Notes: generated from the sequence alone by a model not told the origin. DNA of 64,000 nt from Micromonospora sp. NBRC 110009 (GCF_030518795.1 NZ_CP130427.1:6696001-6760000), one strand, 5' to 3'. Counted from the stretch's first letter, positions 49,540 through 58,027 are shown. A program made the numbers and translations.

Positions 49540-50120
49540 GCGATGATCGCCCGGCCGGCGGCTATCAGCGCGGCGGCCATCCGCTCGCGGTCGTCGAGGT
49601 AGGCGCCGGTCAGCGCGCCGTCGCGGAGCATCATCATCTGCTGGGCGGCCAGCTCCGGCTCCGGGTGGCCCAGCTCGGCCATCAGCTCGACGATCTGCCC
49701 GGTGAACCAGGTCCGGTGCTGGGCGACGGCGTGCCGCACGGGGTGGTCGGGGTCGGCGTACTCGGCGGAGGCGTTGACGTACGGGCAGCCGCGGAAGCCG
49801 GGTGCCCGGCTCTCCGCGACGATGGCGTCCACGATGGCCCGCAGCACGGCCCGGGGATCGCCAGCCAGCGCTTGACGGGCCTCGGCCAGCGCCTCCCGCT
49901 CCCGCTCCGAGCGGGCGGTGAGGTACGTGGCGATCAGGTCGTCCTTGGTCGGGAAGTGCCGGTAGAAGGTGACCCGGGTGACCTTGGACTCGGCGACGAC
50001 CCGCTCAACGCCGACCGCGCGGATGCCCTCCCGATAGAAGAGCCGGTCGGCGGTGTCCAGGATCCGGGCCCGAGCCGCCGACGGTCGGGCCTGGCGCGTG
50101 GAGCCGGCTGGATCACTCAT
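49524..50120 (-). CDS. TetR-family regulator
   Basis: 198 aa. N-terminal TetR DNA-binding domain at about residues 15-65: AARARILDTADRLFYREGIR, GVERVVAESKVTRVTFYRHF, PTKDDLIATYL. The C-terminal ligand domain is helical with GCPYVNASAEYADPDHPVR, which is typical of the AcrR/YxaF-like group. It is divergent from the alpha/beta hydrolase gene with 99 bases between starts, including a candidate operator, so it most likely represses the hydrolase and itself. ATG 50120. Confidence 0.9.
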   Translation of the reverse strand: MSDPAGSTRQARPSAARARILDTADRLFYREGIRAVGVERVVAESKVTRVTFYRHFPTKDDLIATYLTARSEREREALAEARQALAGDPRAVLRAIVDAIVAESRAPGFRGCPYVNASAEYADPDHPVRHAVAQHRTWFTGQIVELMAELGHPEPELAAQQMMMLRDGALTGAYLDDRERMAAALIAAGRAIIAYRED

Positions 50121-50176
50121 CGGGATCACTTTCTTGCCGTTGGTGCGGTGCAGGTGTACGGTCGCCAGCATAGCAG

Positions 50177-50194
50177 GTAGAACGTTCCTTCTAC
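50177..50194. promoter_or_regulatory. Candidate TetR operator GTAGAA-N6-TTCTAC
   Basis: A perfect 6-bp dyad (GTAGAA / TTCTAC) with a 6-base centre CGTTCC, 26 bases before the hydrolase start and 57 before the TetR start. Position and symmetry match autoregulatory TetR sites. Confidence 0.65.
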
Positions 50195-50219
50195 ATATCC
50201 GAACACCTGGAGTGACCGC

Positions 50220-51020
50220 ATGCCCGCCTCCCGCACCCCCGTCGTCTTCGTCCACGGCCTCTGGCTGCACTCGACCAGCTGGCAGCCATGGGTCGAGCTG
50301 TTCCGCGAGGCCGGTTACGACCCGATCGCCCCCGAATGGCCGGACATCCCGGACACGGTCGCCGAGGCCCGCGCCGTGCCGGAGCGCTTCGGCGGCCACG
50401 GCGTCGCCGACGTCACCGCGCACTTCGCCGGCATCATCCGGAAGTTGCCGACGCCCCCCGTGGTCGTCGGTCACTCCTTCGGCGGCCTGATCGTGCAGCA
50501 ACTGCTCGGCCAGGGGCTGGCCCGGGCGGCGGTGGCCATCGACCCCGCCCCAGCCAAGGGCGTCCTCGCGCTACCGGTCTCCGCGTTGCGGGTGGCGTCG
50601 GTCGCGCTGCGCAACCCGGCCAACCGCCGCCGGGCGGTCGCGCTAACCCCGGCCCAGTTCCGGTACGGCTTCGGCAACGCCCTCAGCGAGGCCGAATCGG
50701 CCGAGCTGTACGAGAAGTGGACGATCCCCACCCCCGGTCGACCGCTTTTCGAGGCGGCGACGGCCAACCTCGGCCCGAGCACCGCCACGAAGATCAACAC
50801 GAACCGCGCCGGGCGTGGACCGTTGCTGATCACGGCCGGCGGCCGCGACCACACCGTCCCGCCGGCGATCAGCAAGGGCACGGCCCGGCTGTACCGGAAG
50901 TCCCCGGCGGTCACCGACGTGGTCACCTTCCCGGACCGCGGGCACTCGCTCACCATCGACCACGGCTGGCGCGAGGTCGCGCAGACCAGCCTCGACTGGC
51001 TCGCGCGGCAGTCCCGGTGA
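50220..51020 (+). CDS. Alpha/beta hydrolase
   Basis: 266 aa, cytosolic. VVFVHGLWLHSTSWQPWVE carries the oxyanion-hole HG, VVVGHSFGGLIVQQLLG the nucleophile Ser86, then a cap region, GPLLITAGGRDHTVPPAIS the acid (Asp in GRDHT) and FPDRGHSLTIDHGWREV the catalytic His. Complete triad of the esterase/lipase/haloperoxidase type. Likely controlled by the divergent TetR regulator via the operator at 50177. Start ATG 50220; the GGAGTG sequence 6-8 bases upstream serves as ribosome-binding site. Natural substrate unknown. Confidence 0.9.
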   Translation: MPASRTPVVFVHGLWLHSTSWQPWVELFREAGYDPIAPEWPDIPDTVAEARAVPERFGGHGVADVTAHFAGIIRKLPTPPVVVGHSFGGLIVQQLLGQGLARAAVAIDPAPAKGVLALPVSALRVASVALRNPANRRRAVALTPAQFRYGFGNALSEAESAELYEKWTIPTPGRPLFEAATANLGPSTATKINTNRAGRGPLLITAGGRDHTVPPAISKGTARLYRKSPAVTDVVTFPDRGHSLTIDHGWREVAQTSLDWLARQSR

Positions 51021-51462
51021 TCAACCGGCGGGTGGTCGCGGCGCCGCGACCACCCGCCGACTGCCGTCAGAAGTGGTACGCGGCGTCGTAATCGGGCACG
51101 AGCACCCGGCTGCGCGGCGACGACGCGCACCGTCGTACACGAGCGCACAGCATGCGCTGTCTTCGGCACAACATCGCGTTGATCGCCGGCCCAGTTGGCA
51201 CCTTGACAGCTCGACCTGTCGCACATCAGTTGACGGAAATCTGTCGCACATCAGTTGTCGGATCACAAGATCAAGGATGGATGCTGGGCTCCACTTGATC
51301 CGTTACACATCGACTTCACTTGAAGGGTGACAGTTGGCCGGCTCTCTCCGGGCTCGGCTGTCACGGTGCGTAACTGGCGTGCCGCCTATCGCTGGGGCAT
51401 GCGATCCCCGACGCCGGTCAAGACGCGCGATCAGCGGCAGATGAGTGCGCCTGGCCCTATCG
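51021..51462. repeat. Gene-free region with direct repeats
   Basis: 442 bases without a gene. The 17-mer CTGTCGCACATCAGTTG occurs at 51216-51232 and 51241-51257 (25 bases apart), each followed by NCGG. Next comes the 15-base copy of GATCAAGGATGGATG at 51269-51283. Such tandem short repeats are typical of IS/transposon ends or recombination targets; no transposase is adjacent. Confidence 0.6.
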
Positions 51463-51948
51463 TTAAAGCTCGATCCGGTAACGCCGAGCGGGGCCGAACT
51501 TGGTGTCCTGGATGCACTCGAAAACGCCGCCGCACCGCTCGATCGCTTTCACCGAGGCGACATTGTCGACCGCGCAGACTGCCAACAGCCGATCCAGGCC
51601 GAGCACTCGCGCCTCGTCGAGCATCCGGCCCATCGCCCAGGTGGCCAGCCCGCGTCGGCGCGCGGACGGTCGGATGCCGTAACCGAGGTGGCCGGCCCAC
51701 CGCACGTAGTCACTACTACCGTGCCGCAGTGCGATCCCACCGAGCACGTGATCGCCCTCGACGATCCATCGATACGTGCAACGGTGATCTGCCAGCCGCG
51801 CCACCCAGGCCGCGAACCCGGCCGGCGAATCCACCTCGTCGGACGGGCCCAGTCCGAAACCGTCCTCATGCAACCCCGGACCCCACTCTGCATGAGCCTC
51901 GAGCCACGCACTGTGCAGACGGACAGCAGGTACGATCAACTCGGGCAC
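51463..51948 (-). CDS. GNAT-family acetyltransferase
   Basis: 161 aa from a GTG at 51948. A GNAT fold: HVLGGIALRHGSSDYVRWA (beta4), GYGIRPSARRRGLATWAMGR (motif A, acetyl-CoA binding Q/RxxGxG/A in the form RRRGLA), LDRLLAVCAVDNVASVKAIE and RCGGVFE (motif B). Acetyl transfer from acetyl-CoA to an unknown amine. The N-terminus is hydrophobic/acidic (AWLEAHAEWGPGLHEDGFGL). No clear ribosome-binding site; a longer start at 51984 is possible. Confidence 0.8.
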   Translation of the reverse strand: MPELIVPAVRLHSAWLEAHAEWGPGLHEDGFGLGPSDEVDSPAGFAAWVARLADHRCTYRWIVEGDHVLGGIALRHGSSDYVRWAGHLGYGIRPSARRRGLATWAMGRMLDEARVLGLDRLLAVCAVDNVASVKAIERCGGVFECIQDTKFGPARRYRIEL

Positions 51949-52130
51949 GCGACGACAATACCCGCTGGCACAGGCATGGACATCAGGGCGAAAGTTCCGC
52001 GAGCACTGCGCTCTCCTCGGCAAAGTCGGACGGTAGCGGCTGGTGGGCGTGCGGACGGCGGCTATGACAGGACGGTGCCATGCGAAAGCTCGCCGGCACA
52101 TCGTCGGGAAGTTTCTGCGCGCGCCGTCGC

Positions 52131-52541
52131 TCAGGCGGCCTCCTCGCCCTCGAACCCGATGAGCCAGTGGAGGCCGTAACGGTCGATGGCCTGCCCGTCG
52201 GATGCGCCCCAGGGCCGCGTCTGCAAGTCGTCCACGACCCGGCCACCTTCGGAGAGGCTGGAGAACCACTTGCGCAGGGTGGAGGGGGCGGCGGTGCCAA
52301 GCAGGGCCAGCATCATGCCTTCGCAGCGGAACGGAGGCTCGTCACCGGACACGTCGGCGGCAAAGAGCGAGACCGGCCCCTCGATGAGGTAGCCGTGGGC
52401 AATTGCGTCAGCAGGACCGTCGGTTCTGTTGAACTCTGCGAAGGTGTGCAACTGAACTTCACAGCCAAAGACGCCACCGTAGAAGGTCAAGGCTTCGCGA
52501 GCGGTGCCGGGAAAATGTAGATACGGCGTCGGGGCAGTCAT
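52131..52541 (-). CDS. VOC-superfamily (PhnB/glyoxalase-like) protein
   Basis: 136 aa. TPYLHFPGTAREALTFYGGV, FGCEVQLHTFAEFN, HGYLIEGPVSLFAADVSGDE, then APSTLRKWFSSLSEGGRVVD and AIDRYGLHWLIGFEGEE follow the 3-dmu-9/PhnB pattern: two beta-alpha-beta-beta-beta modules. Metal ligands of true glyoxalases are not all seen, as is normal for this subgroup. Start ATG 52541, with MTAPTPYLHF. About 90 bases before the IS nest on the other side. Confidence 0.8.
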   Translation of the reverse strand: MTAPTPYLHFPGTAREALTFYGGVFGCEVQLHTFAEFNRTDGPADAIAHGYLIEGPVSLFAADVSGDEPPFRCEGMMLALLGTAAPSTLRKWFSSLSEGGRVVDDLQTRPWGASDGQAIDRYGLHWLIGFEGEEAA

Positions 52542-52629
52542 ACATCGGATGCTATGTCCCATCGCCGAAACGCGCTGACCTCGAGACTTCCGTGCGCCAC
52601 CCACGCCGGCGCGCCGTGACTCTGCCTAA

Positions 52630-53727
52630 GAGGGCGTCTGATTCACGTATTTTGTGAGTGATGTGATCTTCAGATGTCTCGCCAGGTTGGGGTGGTTTCG
52701 TCGGTGACCCGTTTGGTGAGGTTGTCGATCATCGCGATGCGGATCATGCTGGCGGAGTGGTCGGGTAGGGCTTCGTAGTCACGGGCCAGACGGCGGTGGA
52801 GCATGATCCAGCCGAGGGTGCGTTCGACGACCCATCGGCGTTTGACCACCGAGAATCCTTTGATGTGCGGGTCTTTGGCGACGACCTCGACGTCGATGCC
52901 GAGGGTGGCGCCGTGTTCGATGACCTTGTTTTTGAAGCCGGCGTCGACCCAGGTCTTGGCCAGGGCGGGATGCGCGGCTTTGGCCTGATCGAGGAGGTCG
53001 ACGCCGATGGTGTTGTCGGTGACGCTGGCCGCGGTGACGATGACGGCGAGGAGCAGACCGAGGGTGTCGGTGACGATGCCGCGTTTGCGTCCGACGATCT
53101 TCTTGCCGGCGTCGATGCCCTGGCTGGCCAGCGGCGCGTTGGTGGAGGTCTTCACGCTCTGGGTGTCGATCACACCGGCCGACGGCTGAGCGGCGCGTCC
53201 GGCCTTGGCGCGGGCCAGTCCGGTGAGCTCGTAGTTGAGCTGGGTGAAGATGCCATCGCCTGTCCAGGCGGTGAAGTAGCCGTAGACGGTCTGCCAGGGC
53301 GGGAAGTCGTGCGGCAGATAGCGCCACGCGATGCCGGTGCGGTTGACGTAGAGGATCGCGTTGAAGATCTCCCGCAGGTCGTAGGTGGGTTTGCGTCCCC
53401 CGACGCCAGCATCGGTGCGCGTCTGGCGCCAGGCGTCCAGTCGTGGTGCGATCAGCGCCCAACGGGCGTCGGACAGGTCGGAGGGGTAGGCAGGTCGTTC
53501 GGCCATACGAGATGTCTACTGTGGACCGCGAGGTGGGTCGCACTCGGGGTCCGCCGATTCCCGAACTTTGTGAACCAGACACGATCTGCGGATCAAAGCA
53601 GGGCATCTCGCATCGACATCAATCAGGCGAACCTGGTCCCAGTAGTGATCATTCGACCCTGCCGACGCCTCACCGACCCGGCCCACGAAAGCAGCAATAT
53701 GCAGCGAGAGTGATCAAAACGCCCAGT
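52630..53727 (-). mobile_element. IS5-family element A, copy 1 (1098 bp)
   Basis: Ends GAGGGCGTCTGATTCAC (left, from 52630) and, read inward from the right, ACTGGGCGTTTTGATCAC (from 53727): imperfect inverted repeats sharing GGGCGT.T.AT. Left flank TAA (52627-52629). It carries one transposase (52670-53506, minus). Copy 2 at 54664-55761 is the same length in inverted orientation and nearly identical; at least two base differences are visible (a silent change in the transposase and one near the inner end). Confidence 0.85.
52670..53506 (-). CDS. IS5-family transposase (element A, copy 1)
   Basis: 278 aa DDE transposase. An N-terminal DUF4096-like block (YPSDLSDARWALIAPRLDAW; FNAILYVNRTGIAWRYLPHD), then the catalytic parts: AGVIDTQSVKTS (first Asp), KTWVDAGFKNKVIEH (second Asp) and RRWVVERTLGWIMLHRRLAR (Glu with the conserved Arg/Lys). 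All catalytic residues are present and the frame is intact, so the element is probably active. The protein is identical to the one in the inverted copy 2. Confidence 0.92.
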   Translation of the reverse strand: MAERPAYPSDLSDARWALIAPRLDAWRQTRTDAGVGGRKPTYDLREIFNAILYVNRTGIAWRYLPHDFPPWQTVYGYFTAWTGDGIFTQLNYELTGLARAKAGRAAQPSAGVIDTQSVKTSTNAPLASQGIDAGKKIVGRKRGIVTDTLGLLLAVIVTAASVTDNTIGVDLLDQAKAAHPALAKTWVDAGFKNKVIEHGATLGIDVEVVAKDPHIKGFSVVKRRWVVERTLGWIMLHRRLARDYEALPDHSASMIRIAMIDNLTKRVTDETTPTWRDI

Positions 53728-53729
53728 TA

Positions 53730-54661
53730 GAGCGTGTTTGAGAGGGACTTGATCAGGTCCAGATGAAGGTGCGCTTTGCCTGCCGTCGGGCTGGTCGGCC
53801 GCGAATGCGGCGGGTCATGCCGGCGATGGCGGCCCACCTGACGATGCCTTCGGAGATTTCAGGGTGGCGTTCGTAGTCGCGGGCCAGCCTGCGGCAGGCG
53901 GTGAGCCATGCCAGGGTCCGCTCCACAACCCACCTGCGCGGGTGCACGGCGAAGCCCCGCTGGTCAACGGGCTTGCGCACGATCTCCAGCGTGATCTTCA
54001 AGGTGTCGCGGGTCCAGTCGACGAGACGGCCCGCGAAGCCCTGGTCGGCGAAGACGTGCCGGATCGGGGTGGCCAGATAAGCGCCGAGCAGGGCCGTCTT
54101 CGCGCCGTCGCGGTCCTGCCACGACGCGGCCATCACCGCCACGGTGACCAACAGCCCGCCGGTATCGGTGATGATGAACCGTTTCCTGCCGTTGACCTTC
54201 TTACCCGCGTCGTAACCACGCGTCTGCTGCCCGACGGTGTCGGCGCCCTTCACCGACTGCGAGTCGATGATCCCCGCCGACGGCTCCGGATTCCGCCCGT
54301 CCTGCACCCGCGCCTTGACCCGCAGCGTGGCCAGCAGGTTCTCGGTCACACCGGCGTCCTCCCAGCGCACGAAATACCAGTACACCGTCTGCCACGGCGG
54401 CAGATCCGCCGGCAGGTACCGCCACGGACACCCCGAGCGGACCACGTACAAGATCGCGTTGACGATCTCCCGACGAGGGTGCTTCTCCCGCCGCCCGTCC
54501 GTGCTGGGCTCCGGCAACAACCCTTCGATCAACGCCCACTGGGCATCGGTCAGGTCCGACGGGTAACCACGACGAGGCGACGACACCCAGACACCCTGCC
54601 CGCCCCGGCGGCCATCGTCACGCCGCCACACCGTCCACACCCGACCTTCTCAAACACGCAC
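53730..54661 (-). mobile_element. IS5-type element B, 932 bp, between the two A copies
   Basis: Inverted ends G(A/T)GCGTGTTTGAGA at 53730 and 54661, directly next to TA on both sides (53728-53729 and 54662-54663), consistent with a 2-bp TA target duplication. Element A copies start exactly outside these TA bases. It carries one transposase (53753-54640, minus). Confidence 0.8.
53753..54640 (-). CDS. IS5-family transposase (element B)
   Basis: Up to 295 aa; a GTG at 54586 (VSSPRRGYPSDLTDAQ) may be the true start, giving 277 aa. N-terminal block YPSDLTDAQWALIEGLLPEP and NAILYVVRSGCPWRYLPADL; catalytic motifs GIIDSQSVKGADT, RHVFADQGFAGRLVDW and RRWVVERTLAWLTACRRLAR. A different IS5 subgroup from element A (about a third of residues shared by eye). 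Catalytic residues are all present. Terminates 23 bases before its inverted end. Confidence 0.9.
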   Translation of the reverse strand: MWTVWRRDDGRRGGQGVWVSSPRRGYPSDLTDAQWALIEGLLPEPSTDGRREKHPRREIVNAILYVVRSGCPWRYLPADLPPWQTVYWYFVRWEDAGVTENLLATLRVKARVQDGRNPEPSAGIIDSQSVKGADTVGQQTRGYDAGKKVNGRKRFIITDTGGLLVTVAVMAASWQDRDGAKTALLGAYLATPIRHVFADQGFAGRLVDWTRDTLKITLEIVRKPVDQRGFAVHPRRWVVERTLAWLTACRRLARDYERHPEISEGIVRWAAIAGMTRRIRGRPARRQAKRTFIWT

Positions 54662-54663
54662 TA

Positions 54664-55761
54664 ACTGGGCGTTTTGATCACTCTCGCTGCATATTGCTGC
54701 TTTCGTGGGCCTGGTCGGTGAGGCGTCGGCAGGGTCGAATGATCACTACTGGGACCAGGTTCGCCTGATTGATGTCGATGCGAGATGCCCTGCTTTGATC
54801 CGCAGATCGTGTCTGGTTCACAAAGTTCGGGAATCGGCGGACCCCGAGTGCGACCCACCTCGCGGTCCACAGTAGACATCTCGTATGGCCGAACGACCTG
54901 CCTACCCCTCCGACCTGTCCGACGCCCGTTGGGCGCTGATCGCACCACGACTGGACGCCTGGCGCCAGACGCGCACCGATGCTGGCGTCGGGGGACGCAA
55001 ACCCACCTACGACCTGCGGGAGATCTTCAACGCGATCCTCTACGTCAACCGCACCGGCATCGCGTGGCGCTATCTGCCGCACGACTTCCCGCCCTGGCAG
55101 ACCGTCTACGGCTACTTCACCGCCTGGACAGGCGATGGCATCTTCACCCAGCTCAACTACGAGCTCACCGGACTGGCCCGCGCCAAGGCCGGACGCGCCG
55201 CTCAGCCGTCGGCCGGTGTGATCGACACCCAGAGCGTGAAGACCTCCACCAACGCGCCGCTGGCCAGCCAGGGCATCGACGCCGGCAAGAAGATCGTCGG
55301 ACGCAAACGCGGCATCGTCACCGACACCCTCGGTCTGCTCCTCGCCGTCATCGTCACCGCGGCCAGCGTCACCGACAACACCATCGGCGTCGACCTCCTC
55401 GATCAGGCCAAAGCCGCGCATCCCGCCCTGGCCAAGACCTGGGTCGACGCCGGCTTCAAGAACAAGGTCATCGAACACGGCGCCACCCTCGGCATCGACG
55501 TCGAGGTCGTCGCCAAAGACCCGCACATCAAAGGATTCTCGGTGGTCAAACGCCGATGGGTCGTCGAACGCACCCTCGGCTGGATCATGCTCCACCGCCG
55601 TCTGGCCCGCGACTACGAAGCCCTACCCGACCACTCCGCCAGCATGATCCGCATCGCGATGATCGACAACCTCACCAAACGGGTCACCGACGAAACCACC
55701 CCAACCTGGCGAGACATCTGAAGATCACATCACTCACAAAATACGTGAATCAGACGCCCTC
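54664..55761 (+). mobile_element. IS5-family element A, copy 2 (1098 bp, inverted)
   Basis: Inverted copy of 52630-53727. Inner end ACTGGGCG at 54664, outer end GACGCCCTC at 55761, followed by TAA (55762-55764), the same three bases that precede copy 1. The pair plus element B therefore behaves like one 3.1-kb unit. Confidence 0.85.
54885..55721 (+). CDS. IS5-family transposase (element A, copy 2)
   Basis: 278 aa, identical in sequence to the transposase of copy 1 as far as I can compare, with the same DDE residues (VIDTQSVK, TWVDAGFK, RRWVVERT). Both copies are intact, so each could act on the four outer ends of the composite. Confidence 0.92.
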   Translation: MAERPAYPSDLSDARWALIAPRLDAWRQTRTDAGVGGRKPTYDLREIFNAILYVNRTGIAWRYLPHDFPPWQTVYGYFTAWTGDGIFTQLNYELTGLARAKAGRAAQPSAGVIDTQSVKTSTNAPLASQGIDAGKKIVGRKRGIVTDTLGLLLAVIVTAASVTDNTIGVDLLDQAKAAHPALAKTWVDAGFKNKVIEHGATLGIDVEVVAKDPHIKGFSVVKRRWVVERTLGWIMLHRRLARDYEALPDHSASMIRIAMIDNLTKRVTDETTPTWRDI

Positions 55762-55763
55762 TA

Positions 55764-56653
55764 AGCGACGTCTCGTAACCCTGATCTCTGTCTGTTAAGC
55801 ACGATGGGGCAGGATGCCCGGGGTGCGGGTGATCACGGCAGCCCGCCCGGAGTGGATCTTCCCGTTCACCGGGTTGCAGCCCGCCCAGTTCCGCAGGCTG
55901 GTCCGGTTGGTCGCCGAGCGCGGGGGTGAGGGCATCGCCGACGGCCGGCCGGGCCGGCAGTGGGCCCTGGACCTGCCGGATCGGGTGTTGCTGGTCGCCG
56001 CCTACTGGCGTACGAACCTGACGATGCGCCAGATCGGCCCGCTGTTCGGGGTGTCGCGCTCAGCGGCGCACCGGGTCATCGACACCCTTCGCGCCGCTGC
56101 TGGCCCTGGCGCCGGTGCGGAAGCGACCGGTCGAGCAGATCGCGATCGTCGACGGGACATTGATCCCCACCCGCAATCACCGGCTGGCCGCCCGGAGCAA
56201 GAACTACCGGTACTCGACGAACCTTCAGGTCGCCATCGACGCCAGCACCCGCCTGGTCATCGCCGTCGGCGACCCGCAGCCCGGCAACCGAAACGACACC
56301 ATCGTCTACCGCACCTCCGGCATCGCCGAAAAGCTGGACGGGCGGCCGGTGATGGCCGACGGCGGCTACCGCGGCAACCCCGAGGTGATCATGCCGTACC
56401 GCAAGCCCACCGACGGCAGTCAGCTCCCGGACTGGAAGGAAGCCCTCAACGTCCAGCACCGCACCGTTCGAGCGGGAGTCGAACACGCCCTGGCCAGGAT
56501 GAAGTGCTTCAAGATCCTGCGCGACTACCGCCGCGCCGCCCACACATTGACCGGCGCCGCTTCCGGCATCGCCAACCTCCACAACATCATCCTCGCCGGC
56601 TGACCACCAGCCCGATACCGGGCAACGCCTTCACCCAGTTACGAGACGTCCCT
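55764..56653 (+). mobile_element. IS5-family element C (890 bp)
   Basis: Inverted ends AG(C/G)GACGTCTCGTAAC at 55764 and 56653, flanked by TA on both sides (55762-55763 and 56654-56655), a 2-bp target duplication. It directly adjoins the composite. Contains a transposase in two frames (55814-56603). Confidence 0.85.
55814..56603 (+). CDS. IS5-family transposase, two frames joined by +1 shift (element C)
   Basis: Frame one (55814 to ~56089) gives PFTGLQPAQFRRLVRLVAER, LDLPDRVLLVAAYWRTNLTM, QIGPLFGVSRSAAHRVIDTL, a helix-turn-helix end. Frame two continues APLLALAPVRKRPVEQIAIV, DGTLIPTRNHRLAARSKNYR, then MADGGYRGNPEVIMPYR and VEHALARMKCFKILRDYR to 56603. The expected protein (...VIDTL-PLLALAPV...) needs skipping of one C at 56090 (CTT C GCG), a +1 shift. 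Some IS5 subgroups make transposase by programmed frameshifting; a plain mutation is also possible. First Asp (IVDGT), second Asp (MADGG) and Glu (VEHAL) are all in frame two. Confidence 0.8.
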
Positions 56654-56719
56654 TAGCGCGCGAATCGCGGCATTGTCCGGATGGCCGTTGGCAGGCGGGG
56701 ACATCTGACTACCGAGGCA

Positions 56720-57487
56720 CTACTGCTCACGGCGCCGACGCGCGAGATGGACGGTGATGTCGGCGGCAATCTCGACCGTCGCAGGCAGGACCTGCATGAT
56801 TCGGCTATATACCTGCTCTTGCTCCCAGGTCGGCAACTCAAGATAAGCCGAGATGGTCGAGAGAAGGCCAACGTAGTCGCGAGCACTCATCGTCCAGCGC
56901 CGCTCGATCACGGACTGCTGAACATCGGCGAACCACCCAGACCGTTGGAGCTCCGTACCCGGCCACTGCATGTCATGTCCCGGAGGCGTCCCATCTGGAG
57001 ACGGAACCTCGTCGCTCTCCAAGAACGGTGCCCGGGCCGCGCGCACAGCTTCCTCCACAGCCAGGTCAGCCAGCCGGACTGGTCCACCGAACGAGGCGAA
57101 CACGCCACCCGGCTCCAGCAGCGCGGCCACGCGCGACCACCGACCCTCCGGTTTCGTCCAATGCAGCGCCGCTGCCGCATAGAGCAGCCCGTAGCTCTCG
57201 CCCGGTCGCAAGTCCTCGAACGCGGCTTGCATGGTCTTGACGGCTGCTGGCACGTGCTTACGCAGCTCGGTGAGCATGGCCCCGTCAGGCTCGGTCGCGG
57301 TGACCGTGACCCCGCGCTGAGCGAACAGACGGGTTGCCTTGCCTGTCCCGGCGCCAATCTCGAGGGCGGTCCGAACCGGCTGACCCGCGTAGGTCATCAC
57401 CATGTCGAAAAGCTCCACGGGATACCCTGGCCGGAACCGTTCGTATGCTTCCGCCACCACTCCGAAGCTCAGTGCGCGACCAGACAT
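56720..57487 (-). CDS. SAM-dependent methyltransferase
   Basis: 255 aa class I methyltransferase. Motif I TALEIGAGTGKATRLFA binds S-adenosylmethionine, followed by TVTATEPDGAMLTELRKHVP (motif post I), FEDLRPGESYGLLYAAAALH and WTKPEGRWSRVAALLEPGGV (motif IV/V region), typical of the methyltransf_11/25 group. Start ATG 57487 (MSGRALSFGVVAEAYERFRP); ATG 57496 is an alternative. Substrate unknown; no biosynthetic partner genes nearby. Confidence 0.88.
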   Translation of the reverse strand: MSGRALSFGVVAEAYERFRPGYPVELFDMVMTYAGQPVRTALEIGAGTGKATRLFAQRGVTVTATEPDGAMLTELRKHVPAAVKTMQAAFEDLRPGESYGLLYAAAALHWTKPEGRWSRVAALLEPGGVFASFGGPVRLADLAVEEAVRAARAPFLESDEVPSPDGTPPGHDMQWPGTELQRSGWFADVQQSVIERRWTMSARDYVGLLSTISAYLELPTWEQEQVYSRIMQVLPATVEIAADITVHLARRRREQ

Positions 57488-57646
57488 GCCGAGCATCCTG
57501 ACACGATGTTCGCCGTCAATGCTCGGTCTTTCGCGCGACCCGGCCGCCCGATCATGGGCAGCGGAACGCTGAAGCAACGACGATCGCTCATCGGCAGATC
57601 CGGTAGTCCCTTCGGACCGCGGAAACAGTCGAGCATTGGATCGGAG

Positions 57647-58027
57647 TCAGGCCCCGATCTCGGTTGCCTGTGACCACACGACAGTCCACGTGCCGTCACG
57701 CTTCTCATAGTGGTCGGTGTGCCAAGCGCTCAGTTCGACCTCATCGGCAACTCCGACACTCAACCGGATGCGCGCGATGTAGCGGAGGACGATGAGGTCC
57801 GGCGACGCGCGCACCGAGATTGACGAAGAGGGTTCGAAATCGAGGTACTCGAGGCGCTTGGACGCCACGTCGCCGAGGTACGTCGCCTTCGTATGCGTTT
57901 GTCCGGCCGGCGTGATGAGCTCGTAGTCATCAGCGTGGATTCGTTCGGCTACGGCCATGTCTCGCTCGACGAGAGATCGAAGGCGAGATCGCTCGAGCCC
58001 CAGGACCTCCGCCACGTCGTCGTTCAT
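57647..58027 (-). CDS. SnoaL/NTF2-like (DUF4440) protein
   Basis: 126 aa NTF2-like fold: LERSRLRSLVERDMAVAERI, HADDYELITPAGQTHTKATY, then strands SISVRASPDLIVLRYIARI, VELSAWHTDHYEKRDGTWTV and VWSQATEIG. The pattern (E..R..AL...D...L..L..DD......G....K....) is the DUF4440 signature. Small ligand binding or enzymatic role unknown. ATG 58027. Confidence 0.8.
   Translation of the reverse strand: MNDDVAEVLGLERSRLRSLVERDMAVAERIHADDYELITPAGQTHTKATYLGDVASKRLEYLDFEPSSSISVRASPDLIVLRYIARIRLSVGVADEVELSAWHTDHYEKRDGTWTVVWSQATEIGA

Noticed and set aside
51021..51266. 81-codon minus-strand frame after the hydrolase
   Set aside because: Cys/Arg-rich with repeat sequence inside; no sign of a protein.
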